DNA of 64,000 bases from Pseudomonas alloputida (GTDB taxonomy: Bacteria > Pseudomonadota > Gammaproteobacteria > Pseudomonadales > Pseudomonadaceae): assembly GCF_021283545.2 (NCBI RefSeq), contig NZ_CP128540.1:3011501-3075500 (forward strand), written 5' to 3'. Of the stretch, positions 25,922-34,466 are shown one piece after another (position 1 is the stretch's first letter; the number at the start of each line of letters is the position of its first letter). The position numbers and the translations under genes were made by a program. The notes under the pieces were generated by a model. That model worked only from the letters and a program-made list of their open reading frames with translations. It was not told the origin of the DNA and made no database searches.

Positions 25922-26128
25922 ATGCGAAAGTACAGGCTCTCACTGCTCGACCACGCTTCAGCCCAGCTCTCAAACCCTGGAGCCCTCGTAGCCTGGCTTG
26001 ACCATCGTTTCGTTTTTCACCGCTCCTCGTATGCACTGCCGCGCGACCAGCAACCCAGGCTCAGCCTAAACCGTTTTGTCAGCAAAGCTCTCCTTGAGCA
26101 GCGGAGGAGCTGTATCACGCTGCCTTGA
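25922..26128 (+). CDS. Possible small protein or leader ORF
   Basis: A 68-codon frame starts with ATG 9 bp after AGGAG, a good ribosome site. The product is basic and shows no domain or membrane segment. It lies downstream of the GntR operators and 84 bp before the SDR gene. It may be real or only a translated leader. Confidence 0.35.
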   Translation: MRKYRLSLLDHASAQLSNPGALVAWLDHRFVFHRSSYALPRDQQPRLSLNRFVSKALLEQRRSCITLP

Positions 26129-26212
26129 GTTCAGCAGAGGTGCATCGCCATGATGCGCCCTGCCCTTGCTCGCCAAAATCAACAGACAATCAAAAAAATA
26201 AAGGTGGATTAG

Positions 26213-26974
26213 ATGTACAAATCTAAGTTTGATTTTACCGGGAAAGTAGCTGTTATCACTGGTGGGGCCCGAGGCATCGGGTTCGCAGTCGCGGAAGCGC
26301 TGACCGAATTCGGTGCCACAGTTTGGCTACTGGATCTTGACCCGCAGGTTGGCGATGCTGCGGCGTCCCAGCTGGGCAGCAAGGCTCATTTTTACCGCCT
26401 GGACATCACGGACTCAGCCGCCGTGAAAACCTGCGCTGAAGACATCGCTGCCCGCTCAGGGCGCGTGGATGTGCTGGTGAACTGCGCCGGCATCTCGAAG
26501 ATCACTCCACCATTCGAGGTCAGCGATGACGATTGGCGACGGATGATGGAGGTCAACGTCAACGGCAATTTCTGGTGCTGCCGGGAATTTGCCCGAATCA
26601 TGGCCAAGCAAAAATCCGGAAGTATCGTCAACCTCGGCTCCATGTCCGGTGAGATCGTCAATCGCCCGCAATCCGGTACCGCCTACATCGCCAGCAAGGC
26701 TGCGGTGCACATGATGACCAAGTCACTGGCCTGTGAGTGGGTAAACGATGGCATTCGGGTCAATGCGCTAGCGCCAGGCTACATCGCCACCGATATGACC
26801 CTCCAGGCACGCAGCAATCCTGAGCTTTTTGAAAAGTGGCTGGACTGCACCCCGATGAACCGCTGTGGCGATCCAGCTGAAGTGGCGAGCGCTGCGCTGT
26901 TCTTGGCATCGGATGCTGCCAGCTACATCACTGGGGCAATCCTCTCGGTCGACGGTGGCTACACCGCCTGGTAA
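26213..26974 (+). CDS. SDR-family polyol-type dehydrogenase
   Basis: The 253-residue classical SDR has the motif TGGARGIG (about 16-23), the NCAG motif (about 90), Ser in LGSMSGE and Tyr-x3-Lys in AYIASKAAV (about 158), and it ends in DGGYTAW. Proteins of this pattern oxidise polyols or sugars with NAD. It is the first gene of an operon with class II aldolase, PfkB kinase and an RbtT-type transporter, so an alditol or deoxy-sugar substrate is likely. The ribosome site AAGGTGG precedes the ATG. Confidence 0.85.
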   Translation: MYKSKFDFTGKVAVITGGARGIGFAVAEALTEFGATVWLLDLDPQVGDAAASQLGSKAHFYRLDITDSAAVKTCAEDIAARSGRVDVLVNCAGISKITPPFEVSDDDWRRMMEVNVNGNFWCCREFARIMAKQKSGSIVNLGSMSGEIVNRPQSGTAYIASKAAVHMMTKSLACEWVNDGIRVNALAPGYIATDMTLQARSNPELFEKWLDCTPMNRCGDPAEVASAALFLASDAASYITGAILSVDGGYTAW

Positions 26975-26993
26975 CAGCTTCCTGGAGCAAGAT

Positions 26994-27662
26994 ATGGAAT
27001 TTGAAAATATCTGGCAGGCCCGAGAGGCAGTCGTGGAAGCGTGCCGAGAGATGACGGCCCTGGGCATCAATCAGGGCACTTCAGGCAATGTCAGCGTCCG
27101 CTACGGCGACGTAATGCTGATCTCTCCTTCCGGCATTCCCTACGATGTGATGCAGCCAGGTGACATCGTTGAAATGAAAATGAACGGCGAATGGACTGCC
27201 AGTCGTGGCATGGAACCCTCCAGCGAGTGGCGGTTCCACCTGGACATTCTTCGGGAGCTGAAGGACGTGAACGCAGTGGTGCACGCGCACCCCATCTACT
27301 GCACGACGCTGGCGATTCTGAACAAGCCCATCCCACCCGTTCATTACATGATCGCTGCTGCCGGGGGCGATTCCATTCCCTGTGTCCCCTACGCAACCTA
27401 CGGGACGGAAGAGCTTTCGCACTACACCTTGGCGGCCTTGCAAGACCGCAAGGCGTGCCTGATGGCCAATCACGGCATGATTGCCACTGGCAGCACCCTG
27501 AAGAAAGCATTGTGGCTTGCGCTCGAAGTGGAGGTGCTGGCTCGTCAGTACCACGCGTGCCTTCAAGTCGGAGAGCCAGTTTTGCTCACCAAAGATCAGA
27601 TCGATGCGGTGCTCAAGAAATGGGGCACCTATGGTCTTAAAGAGAAGAAGCACCATGGATAA
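26994..27662 (+). CDS. Class II aldolase/adducin-family protein
   Basis: The start ATG at 26994 follows TGGAGC. The 222-residue protein has the substrate loop GNVSVRYGD (about 29), the zinc ligands VHAHPIY (about 95) and the later NHGMIATG. This is the L-fuculose-phosphate aldolase family, which cuts sugar phosphates retro-aldol style or epimerises them. The kinase encoded next would supply the phosphorylated substrate. Its 3' end overlaps the kinase start by 8 bp. Confidence 0.85.
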   Translation: MEFENIWQAREAVVEACREMTALGINQGTSGNVSVRYGDVMLISPSGIPYDVMQPGDIVEMKMNGEWTASRGMEPSSEWRFHLDILRELKDVNAVVHAHPIYCTTLAILNKPIPPVHYMIAAAGGDSIPCVPYATYGTEELSHYTLAALQDRKACLMANHGMIATGSTLKKALWLALEVEVLARQYHACLQVGEPVLLTKDQIDAVLKKWGTYGLKEKKHHG

Positions 27663-28620
27663 TCAAACCCCTGCGTACTACGACGCTAGCTTCACTGGTT
27701 TCTACGCCCTCGACATTCTTGGGGTTCCGATTGAATCCATCCCACCAGGTGGCGGTTGCTGCTTCATTGACGAGATTCGCCTTACCGTGGCGGGTACCGC
27801 AGGTGGCAGCGTGGTGGATGCAGCCAAGCTGGGGCTCGATTGCATTGCTGTGGGGGCTGTGGGTGATGATGAGAAAGCCGACTTCATCATGGATACCTTG
27901 GCCAAGTACCACATCGATACCTCGGGGATGACTCGATTCAAGGGTATTTCTACCTCATCGACCATCTTGACCATCCGACCTGATGGGTCACGGCCAGTGT
28001 TCCATGTGCGTGGCGTTTCAACAGAGTTCGAGCTCACGCCTGAAGTACAAGCCAAGGCATTGGATGCCAGAATCGTCCACTTTGGTGGCACCGGTCTCCT
28101 GCCCAAGGTGGATGGCGCGCCAACAGTTGAGTTCATGAAAGCGGCGAAGAAGCTGGGTCGGATCACTACCTACGATCTGATTTCGGCTGGTGCTGAAACC
28201 CTCCAGTTCGTAACGCCCGTGCTCCCTTGGGTGGACTACTTCATGCCCAGCATCGACGAGGCCGCCGTCTTGTGCGGTAACAGCGATGTGAACTACTGCG
28301 CCGACTACTTCCTGGATAAGGGGGCCAAAGTCGTAGCCATTTCCCTCGGAGCGGACGGGTCTTTGGTTGCCACTCAAGATGGCATTCGATTCCATGTTCC
28401 TGCTCACGTAATTCAGGTTCGTGATACGACCGGGTGCGGGGACGCTTACAGCGCAGGCTTCATCACCGGCCTGACGAAAGGGATGGATCTTGAAGGATGT
28501 GCCAGGTTCGCGACAACGTGCGGCGCCCTGGTTGCGACGGGACTCGGCTCGGATGCCGGCATACGATCCTACGAGGACACACTTCTAGCGATGGATACCT
28601 TGCCGCTACGAAAATCGTAA
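27655..28620 (+). CDS. PfkB-family sugar kinase
   Basis: The 321-residue protein has the PfkB signature 2, DTTGCGDAYSAGF (about 256), with the catalytic Asp, plus the N-terminal glycine-rich segment TVAGTAGGSVVDAAKLG. It would phosphorylate a sugar or keto-polyol with ATP. I chose ATG 27655, which overlaps the aldolase end and has GAGAAG upstream. The longer open frame to 27517 only shadows the aldolase. The exact sugar cannot be read. Confidence 0.85.
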   Translation: MDNQTPAYYDASFTGFYALDILGVPIESIPPGGGCCFIDEIRLTVAGTAGGSVVDAAKLGLDCIAVGAVGDDEKADFIMDTLAKYHIDTSGMTRFKGISTSSTILTIRPDGSRPVFHVRGVSTEFELTPEVQAKALDARIVHFGGTGLLPKVDGAPTVEFMKAAKKLGRITTYDLISAGAETLQFVTPVLPWVDYFMPSIDEAAVLCGNSDVNYCADYFLDKGAKVVAISLGADGSLVATQDGIRFHVPAHVIQVRDTTGCGDAYSAGFITGLTKGMDLEGCARFATTCGALVATGLGSDAGIRSYEDTLLAMDTLPLRKS

Positions 28621-28663
28621 TCGTAGATCGAACCGCGACAGAATTATAAATATTTCAGAAGCG

Positions 28664-28686
28664 CCTCAATCTATCTTCGATTGAGG
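28664..28686 (+). terminator. Hairpin between kinase and transporter genes
   Basis: CCTCAATC and GATTGAGG pair around TATCTTC, 44 bp after the kinase stop and 26 bp before the transporter start. There is no T tract, so it may attenuate rather than end transcription. Confidence 0.5.
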
Positions 28687-28712
28687 TGCCTGACGCCGGT
28701 AGGAGATCCATC

Positions 28713-29984
28713 GTGGAATACGTGAAAACTAATACAAACACGTCACTCAGCAAGATAGTCTATCGCATAGGAATTCCGGCTCCCCTACTCATGGGTTTTA
28801 TCGGATTCACTTTCTTCATGGTTGGCGATGGCATTGAGCTTGGATTCTTAGCTTCATTTTTGAAAGAAAACGGTTTCACTCCGAATCAGGTTGCTCTTCT
28901 CTTCACCGTGTACGGAGTAAGCGCTTCCATCTCCGCGTGGCTTTCTGGCGCCCTTTCAGACAGCTATGGGCCAGCCAAGGTAATGTGGGCAGGCCTCATC
29001 ATCTGGATCATATTCGAGATAGCATTCATCGCTTTGGGCCTGGCAACGCTAAATTACCATGCGATGATGATCCTGTACGGCATACGGGGCTTTGGTTACC
29101 CGCTGTTTGCTTACGGTTTTCTCTGCTGGATCGCCGCCGCCGCTCCTACCAAAATGTTGGGCTCTTCCATGGGCTGGTTTTGGTTCTTCAATACGCTTGG
29201 ACTGATGACCATCGCACCTCTGGTGGCGAGCTTCAGCATTCCGCGCATCGGTGAGATCAATACCTTTTGGCTTTCCCTCATCCTTGTCACTGCCGGCGGA
29301 CTCCTGGCGCTGTTGGGCATGTCTGAGCCTACCGGCCGAAGCCCGCTGAAGCCTGGTAACGAGAGCAAAATCAAAATTTTGATAGGCAGCTTGACCATCC
29401 TCTGGCGCCAACCTAAGGCGGCGGCTGGCTCACTCACTCGGATGATCAACACTGCGTCGCTATACGGGTTCATGCCCGTGATGCCGTTTTTCTACACGGC
29501 CCAGGGCGGTTTCGTCCTTTCAGAATGGCTGTACCTGCTCAGCATCATCTTCATGAGCAACATTATCGCCAACCTCGTGGCCGGCTTCTTCGGGGACATC
29601 TTCGGCCACCGTAGAACCATCATGTACATGGGTGGGCTGGTGTGTGCGATAACCACCCCTCTTTTCTATTACCTACCTCTCTGGTTCCCGGGCAACCTCT
29701 GGCCTGTCGCCATCAACGGCATATTCTGGGGTATCGGGCTATCCGGTTTCGTTCCACTCTCCGCCTTGATGCCCCTGATCTCCCCCCAAAACAAGGGCGC
29801 GATGCTCGCGAGCCTAAGCCTCGGTGCAGGGGTCAGCATGTGGTTTGGCCCGCTCATGTTCACCCTCTTCCAAGATTCTCTGGGGCTCAGCGGAGTTTGC
29901 TGGATACTGTCTGCTTTCTATCTGGGCAGCATGTGGCTTGCATCGCTTTTGAAAGTTGAAAAACCAGGCGAGCGATGCACGTAA
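28713..29984 (+). CDS. MFS transporter, RbtT/DalT/CsbX type
   Basis: The product is about 423 residues with some 12 membrane helices. Its N-terminal pattern GDGIELGFLASFLKENGFTP and the loop ALSDSYGPAKVMW fit the ribitol/D-arabinitol (RbtT/DalT) branch of the major facilitator family. It should bring a polyol into the cell by proton symport. The GTG at 28713 follows TAGGAG and is preferred over upstream in-frame codons. A related but truncated transporter lies at 51392-52534. Confidence 0.8.
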   Translation: MEYVKTNTNTSLSKIVYRIGIPAPLLMGFIGFTFFMVGDGIELGFLASFLKENGFTPNQVALLFTVYGVSASISAWLSGALSDSYGPAKVMWAGLIIWIIFEIAFIALGLATLNYHAMMILYGIRGFGYPLFAYGFLCWIAAAAPTKMLGSSMGWFWFFNTLGLMTIAPLVASFSIPRIGEINTFWLSLILVTAGGLLALLGMSEPTGRSPLKPGNESKIKILIGSLTILWRQPKAAAGSLTRMINTASLYGFMPVMPFFYTAQGGFVLSEWLYLLSIIFMSNIIANLVAGFFGDIFGHRRTIMYMGGLVCAITTPLFYYLPLWFPGNLWPVAINGIFWGIGLSGFVPLSALMPLISPQNKGAMLASLSLGAGVSMWFGPLMFTLFQDSLGLSGVCWILSAFYLGSMWLASLLKVEKPGERCT

Positions 29985-30064
29985 GCACCGAAAGCCCTCA
30001 ATAATAAATAAGAAGTATTTTTTACTTTTCACAAAGCTGCCTAAAAAATTCAAGAGGATGGCAC

Positions 30065-31558
30065 ATGACTGTACCTGAACGGTTTACCCACGCCCAATGG
30101 TTGGAACTTAGCAAAAACTTGAAAATTCAGAATCGAGCCTTCCTGAATGGAAAGTTCGTTCAATCACTCTCTGGCTATACGTTCGAGTGCATAAACCCAT
30201 CGACAGGTTTGAAGATTACCGATATCGCATCGTGCAATACCGAGGATGTTGATGCGGCTGTCATTTACGCTCGTGAGGCCTACGAGCGTGGTAGCTGGTC
30301 AGAATGCCCACCCTCCGAGCGAAAGCGTGTCCTGCTCAAACTGTCTCAGCTCATCATGGAGCACCGTGCAGAACTCGCTGTGCTGGAATCGATGGACATG
30401 GGCAAGCTGGTAACTGATGCCTACGATCTGGATGTCCCTTCCTCTGCCGAGGTTTTCCAGTGGTACGCGGAAGCGATCGACAAGGTTTACGACGAAGTCG
30501 CATCAATCGGTAAGGACGTAGTGGCCACGGTGACACGCGAGCCGCTCGGCGTCATCGGCGCAGTGGTGCCGTGGAACTTCCCGTTGAAAATGACCGCCTG
30601 GAAATGTGCACCTGCCCTGGCAGCGGGCAACAGCGTCATCCTGAAGCCCGCTGAGCAATCGCCTTTGACCGCGCTGAAACTGGCAGAGCTGGCCCAGCGT
30701 GCGGGCATCCCTGACGGTGTGTTCCAAGTGTTACCAGGGCTTGGAGAGACCGCAGGTCAGGCCATAGGCCGGCATCCTGACATCGACTGCGTGGCCTTCA
30801 CTGGCTCAACCGAAGTCGGAAAGTTCTTCCAGCGTTATGCGTCCGAATCCAACATGAAACCTGTGTGGCTTGAGTGCGGCGGTAAGAGCGCGAACATCGT
30901 CTTTGAGGATTGCGGGGATCTGGAGAAAGCCGCGAAGCTCGCAGCCCAAGGCGTTTTGTTCAACCAGGGTGAAGTGTGCTCTGCCACGTCGCGACTGCTT
31001 GTACACCGCAGCATCAAAGATGCCTTCATTCAGAAATTGTTGGTTGCAGCGCAAGCCTATGTCCCGGGTGACCCGCTTGACCCTGCTTCGACCATGGGCT
31101 GCCTGGTTGAACCGAAACACGCCGATCGGGTTCGGGACTACATAGCCATCGGGAAATCAGAAGCGCGGCTCCTGACTTCGGATTCTGATCGTGGCCTCGG
31201 CACCACCTACATCGCTCCCGCGATCTTCGACCAAGTCCAACCGGACAGCACACTTGCCCAGGAAGAGGTCTTTGGGCCGGTACTGGCTGTGATCGAGTTC
31301 GACGACGAGGACGAGGCGATCCAGATCGCCAACAACTCCGTGTATGGCCTTGGAGCCGCCGTTTTCACCGAAAACCTCAGCCGCGCCCATCGTGTCGCAC
31401 GTCAGCTGAGAGTGGGCTCCGTATCGGTCAACACCGTAGATGCCGTCAGCATTCAAACTCCGTTTGGCGGCGTGAAGCAAACGGGTAATGGCAGGGATCT
31501 CTCGCTTCATGCCCTGGATAAGTACACCTCACTCAAAACGACCTGGATCGCTCTGTAA
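30065..31558 (+). CDS. Aldehyde dehydrogenase, PuuC-like
   Basis: The 497-residue protein has the NAD-linked aldehyde dehydrogenase motifs: PWNFPLKM (about 170), FTGSTEVGK (about 245), the general-base Glu in LECGGKSAN (about 268) and the catalytic Cys in GEVCSATSR (about 302). The overall pattern is closest to gamma-glutamyl-aminobutyraldehyde dehydrogenases. It oxidises an aldehyde to an acid in the cytoplasm. It follows the transporter after 80 bp, so it may belong to the same polyol unit or start a new one. Confidence 0.85.
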   Translation: MTVPERFTHAQWLELSKNLKIQNRAFLNGKFVQSLSGYTFECINPSTGLKITDIASCNTEDVDAAVIYAREAYERGSWSECPPSERKRVLLKLSQLIMEHRAELAVLESMDMGKLVTDAYDLDVPSSAEVFQWYAEAIDKVYDEVASIGKDVVATVTREPLGVIGAVVPWNFPLKMTAWKCAPALAAGNSVILKPAEQSPLTALKLAELAQRAGIPDGVFQVLPGLGETAGQAIGRHPDIDCVAFTGSTEVGKFFQRYASESNMKPVWLECGGKSANIVFEDCGDLEKAAKLAAQGVLFNQGEVCSATSRLLVHRSIKDAFIQKLLVAAQAYVPGDPLDPASTMGCLVEPKHADRVRDYIAIGKSEARLLTSDSDRGLGTTYIAPAIFDQVQPDSTLAQEEVFGPVLAVIEFDDEDEAIQIANNSVYGLGAAVFTENLSRAHRVARQLRVGSVSVNTVDAVSIQTPFGGVKQTGNGRDLSLHALDKYTSLKTTWIAL

Positions 31559-31676
31559 CCAACACACTCTGGCCATCAACTTCAACAGGTAACGCTAAGG
31601 CCGTGGCTGGCTAGAAGGCTGCGCCTCTGACAACCAGTGACACCGCCGGATGAACATGAGTCAAAAGGATCGAAAT

Positions 31677-32843
31677 ATGCCCATGCCAGATAATTTCAAT
31701 TTCAGCGACATCGTGGATCAGGCGCGAGCTTGGCGGCACGATTTCCATGCGCATCCGGAGCTTGGTTACCAGGAACATCGAACCAGCACGGTAGTCGCTG
31801 AGCTGTTGGAGAGCTTCGGGTTGGCGGTTGTCACTGGCTTAGGTGGGACAGGTGTAGTTGCTACCCTGGCGCGCGGTAGCGGCCCGTTCATTGGGCTACG
31901 AGCTGATATGGATGCGTTGCCCCTACAGGAGCTAGGTAGCCCTGACTACAAATCAAAGAATGTTGGTTGTATGCATGCGTGCGGTCACGACGGTCATACT
32001 GCGATCCTGCTCGCCACTGCGAAATACCTCTGCAGTGACTCGAGCTTCAAAGGCAATGTCCACTTCATTTTCCAGCCGGCGGAAGAAACGGGCGCCGGAG
32101 CGAGAAAAATGATCGAGGATGGTCTTTTCGAGAAATTCCCGATGGTTGCCGTCTACGGCCTCCATAACTGGCCCAGCCTGAAGGAAGGGCTAATCGCGGT
32201 AAATCCCGGCGCGATGATGGCTTCCCAAGACACGTTTGAAATTTGCATTAGCGGATCTGGAGCTCATGCCGCCATGCCGGAAAAAGGCATCGATCCGGTC
32301 ATGATTGCGGCACAGCTTATCTCTGCTCTGCAGACCATAACCTCCCGGCGCATCTCACCGCTGGACTCAGTGGTGTTGAGTGTCACGATGGTTGAGGCTG
32401 GGAGTGCTTACAACGTCATCCCTCAGACCGCTACGATAAAAGGTACCGTACGCTGCCTCGATCAGTCGGTTCGTGAGCAAGTGGAAAACATGATCCGCTC
32501 CATGGCCACGTCCTTTCCTGTGTCCTTTGGGGGCACCGGCAGCGTGATCTACCGCGAAGGCTACCCTGTGACGAAGAACGATCCTGACTGCGCCGCACGA
32601 GTACGGGACATCGGTATCGCGCTGAATGGCGCTGAGCGTGTCGAATGGAATGGGCCTGCCTCTATGGCCTCAGAGGATTTTGCCTTCATGTTGCAGGCGT
32701 GCCCAGGCGCCTATTTTTGGCTTGGGGCAAATCGTGACGGTAATGCCATGCCGTTGCACCACCCGCATTACGACTTCAACGATCAGGTGATTGCTTCGGG
32801 CATTCAGGTGTTTGAACGCCTCGCAAAGAGCTACCAATCCTAA
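31677..32843 (+). CDS. M20-family amidohydrolase
   Basis: The product of about 388 residues is a two-metal peptidase/aminoacylase-type hydrolase. It has RADMDALPLQE, the metal ligand motif HACGHDGHTA, EETGAG and the dimerisation-domain segment HAAMPEKGIDP. Relatives remove N-acyl groups, for example hippurate hydrolase and auxin-conjugate hydrolases. I chose ATG 31677, which has AAGGA 9 bp upstream, over 31650. It is convergent with the racemase gene. Confidence 0.8.
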   Translation: MPMPDNFNFSDIVDQARAWRHDFHAHPELGYQEHRTSTVVAELLESFGLAVVTGLGGTGVVATLARGSGPFIGLRADMDALPLQELGSPDYKSKNVGCMHACGHDGHTAILLATAKYLCSDSSFKGNVHFIFQPAEETGAGARKMIEDGLFEKFPMVAVYGLHNWPSLKEGLIAVNPGAMMASQDTFEICISGSGAHAAMPEKGIDPVMIAAQLISALQTITSRRISPLDSVVLSVTMVEAGSAYNVIPQTATIKGTVRCLDQSVREQVENMIRSMATSFPVSFGGTGSVIYREGYPVTKNDPDCAARVRDIGIALNGAERVEWNGPASMASEDFAFMLQACPGAYFWLGANRDGNAMPLHHPHYDFNDQVIASGIQVFERLAKSYQS

Positions 32844-32903
32844 GCGCTGAACCCATTTGTGAAGCCAGAGAGCGACAACCTGAGCATCCGTTTGAATCAA
32901 TGC

Positions 32904-32938
32904 CGTCGACTGTGCCGGTACCAACAGCACAGTCGACG
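32904..32938. terminator. 12-bp hairpin between convergent genes
   Basis: CGTCGACTGTGC and GCACAGTCGACG pair perfectly around an 11-nt loop, between the M20 hydrolase and the racemase gene. No T tract is visible on either strand. It may be a shared bidirectional terminator. Confidence 0.5.
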
Positions 32939-32959
32939 TAAAACGCTCCCTTCCCAGCG

Positions 32960-34456
32960 CTACAGCTCCGACTCGACCAGGTCTGCTGGTCGCTCCGATG
33001 AGAGTGCTACACAGCGCTGAGCCAGGATGGTGGTGGGGTCTATCAATGCGACAGTTCTTCCACCCACCTCGAACGCTTCGTTATGAGCCTCAATCAGCGG
33101 CAATTCAGTACACCCGAGGATCAAGACTTCTGCACCCAGCTCTACCAGATGTTCTGCCGCCACCAGCAACTGCGTCCTGCAAATCCCTTGGGTGTGTCCC
33201 GCCTTGACCCCTCGCTCACCATAAATCGACTCCATGACCATGCTCTGGTACTCCACTCCAGGAGTAATGATCGTTAGCCCTGCCTGATGCGCCGCATCGT
33301 GGTACACACGGCTTTGTACGGTGCCGGAGGTTGCCAGCAAACCGAGCACCTTATTCCTACCGTAGCGCAGAGAAATCCATCTGGCGGTCTCCATCAGCAT
33401 GTTCACGATCGGGATCCTCAGGTGCGGCTGGATGCGATCAACGAAAGCATGCGCGGTGTTGCAGGGTATGGCGATCGCATGGGCACCTGCACTCTCAAGA
33501 CGCTTGCAGGTGGAATACATGGCCATCGTCGGATCCGTTTCCTCTCGCAGAAGATTGGCCGTGCGGTCTGGGATTTGCGGATTCTGTTCGACCACCATCT
33601 TGATGTGATCCTGATCGCGGCCAGCGGGCGTTGCTGCCACAACCTTCCCCATGAAATCCACCGTGGCCGCTGGGCCCACGCCGCCAACTATTCCTAACTT
33701 GAACGCCGGCGTAGGCGATGAACCTGGTTCTGCGGTAGCGAAGCTCGCGTAGATCTCGTTGATATCCAGTACCGGCAGGCCACGACGCTGCAGATCCTGG
33801 GCGACCAGTGACAGCTCCGTCATGCCCGGAGCAATCAGGCTCACCCCCTGCTCTTGAAGTGACAAACATGCCCGGTAGACACCCTCCAGAGCTACCCCGT
33901 CCAGGTGTCCATCCTTGATGCCGGCAGTTCCATACATGGACGTCATCAGCTCCACCTGGGCTTCATCGGAGGGGTAAACGACCTCGTACTGCCCGCCAAG
34001 GCGTGACTCAAACAGGCCGGAATTGCGAACGAAGTCTGAAGCAATCACCCCTACTTTGCCGCCAGGCTTGAGTACGTGCTCGATGGATTGCACCAATGCG
34101 TCCATCATGTCGATGATCGGCAAGCTCAGTTCTTCCTGTACCTCTGCCAGGAAGGTATGGCTCGCGAAACATGGCAGCACGATCGCATCCACCCTACTCT
34201 CTTCAAATGATTTGCACACCTGAAACACGTAGAACTTCCGGGACGTCATGCTGGCCTTCGCATCGAGCGGCAACAGCACATCCTTGAAGGGCTGTTGTTC
34301 GAACAGGAAGTGGAAGCGTGCCTGGTTCTCCATGACAGCTCGGGACTTAACCAGTTTGTAGAAAAGGTCGCCACCCGCGAGCGAACCAAGCCCTCCAACG
34401 ATACCGAGCTTACGCGGTGAAGCTGGTGTAGGGGCTGACTTATTCAGACTCGTCAC
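32960..34456 (-). CDS. Fused double aspartate/glutamate racemase-family protein
   Basis: The 498-residue protein is two Asp/Glu racemase-like domains in tandem, starting KLGIVGGLGSLAGG and KLGIVGGVGPAATV. The C-terminal domain has both catalytic cysteines (IPCNTAH and GCTELP). The N-terminal domain has one (LPCFASH) but reads PGMTELS where the second should be, so that half is probably inactive. I chose the GTG at 34456, with TGAGGA upstream and 10 bp behind the dctA-like stop; the longer frame would overlap that gene. It likely works with the dicarboxylate/amino-acid symporter encoded just before it. Confidence 0.8.
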   Translation of the reverse strand: MTSLNKSAPTPASPRKLGIVGGLGSLAGGDLFYKLVKSRAVMENQARFHFLFEQQPFKDVLLPLDAKASMTSRKFYVFQVCKSFEESRVDAIVLPCFASHTFLAEVQEELSLPIIDMMDALVQSIEHVLKPGGKVGVIASDFVRNSGLFESRLGGQYEVVYPSDEAQVELMTSMYGTAGIKDGHLDGVALEGVYRACLSLQEQGVSLIAPGMTELSLVAQDLQRRGLPVLDINEIYASFATAEPGSSPTPAFKLGIVGGVGPAATVDFMGKVVAATPAGRDQDHIKMVVEQNPQIPDRTANLLREETDPTMAMYSTCKRLESAGAHAIAIPCNTAHAFVDRIQPHLRIPIVNMLMETARWISLRYGRNKVLGLLATSGTVQSRVYHDAAHQAGLTIITPGVEYQSMVMESIYGERGVKAGHTQGICRTQLLVAAEHLVELGAEVLILGCTELPLIEAHNEAFEVGGRTVALIDPTTILAQRCVALSSERPADLVESEL

Positions 34457-34466
34457 TTCTTGATCC

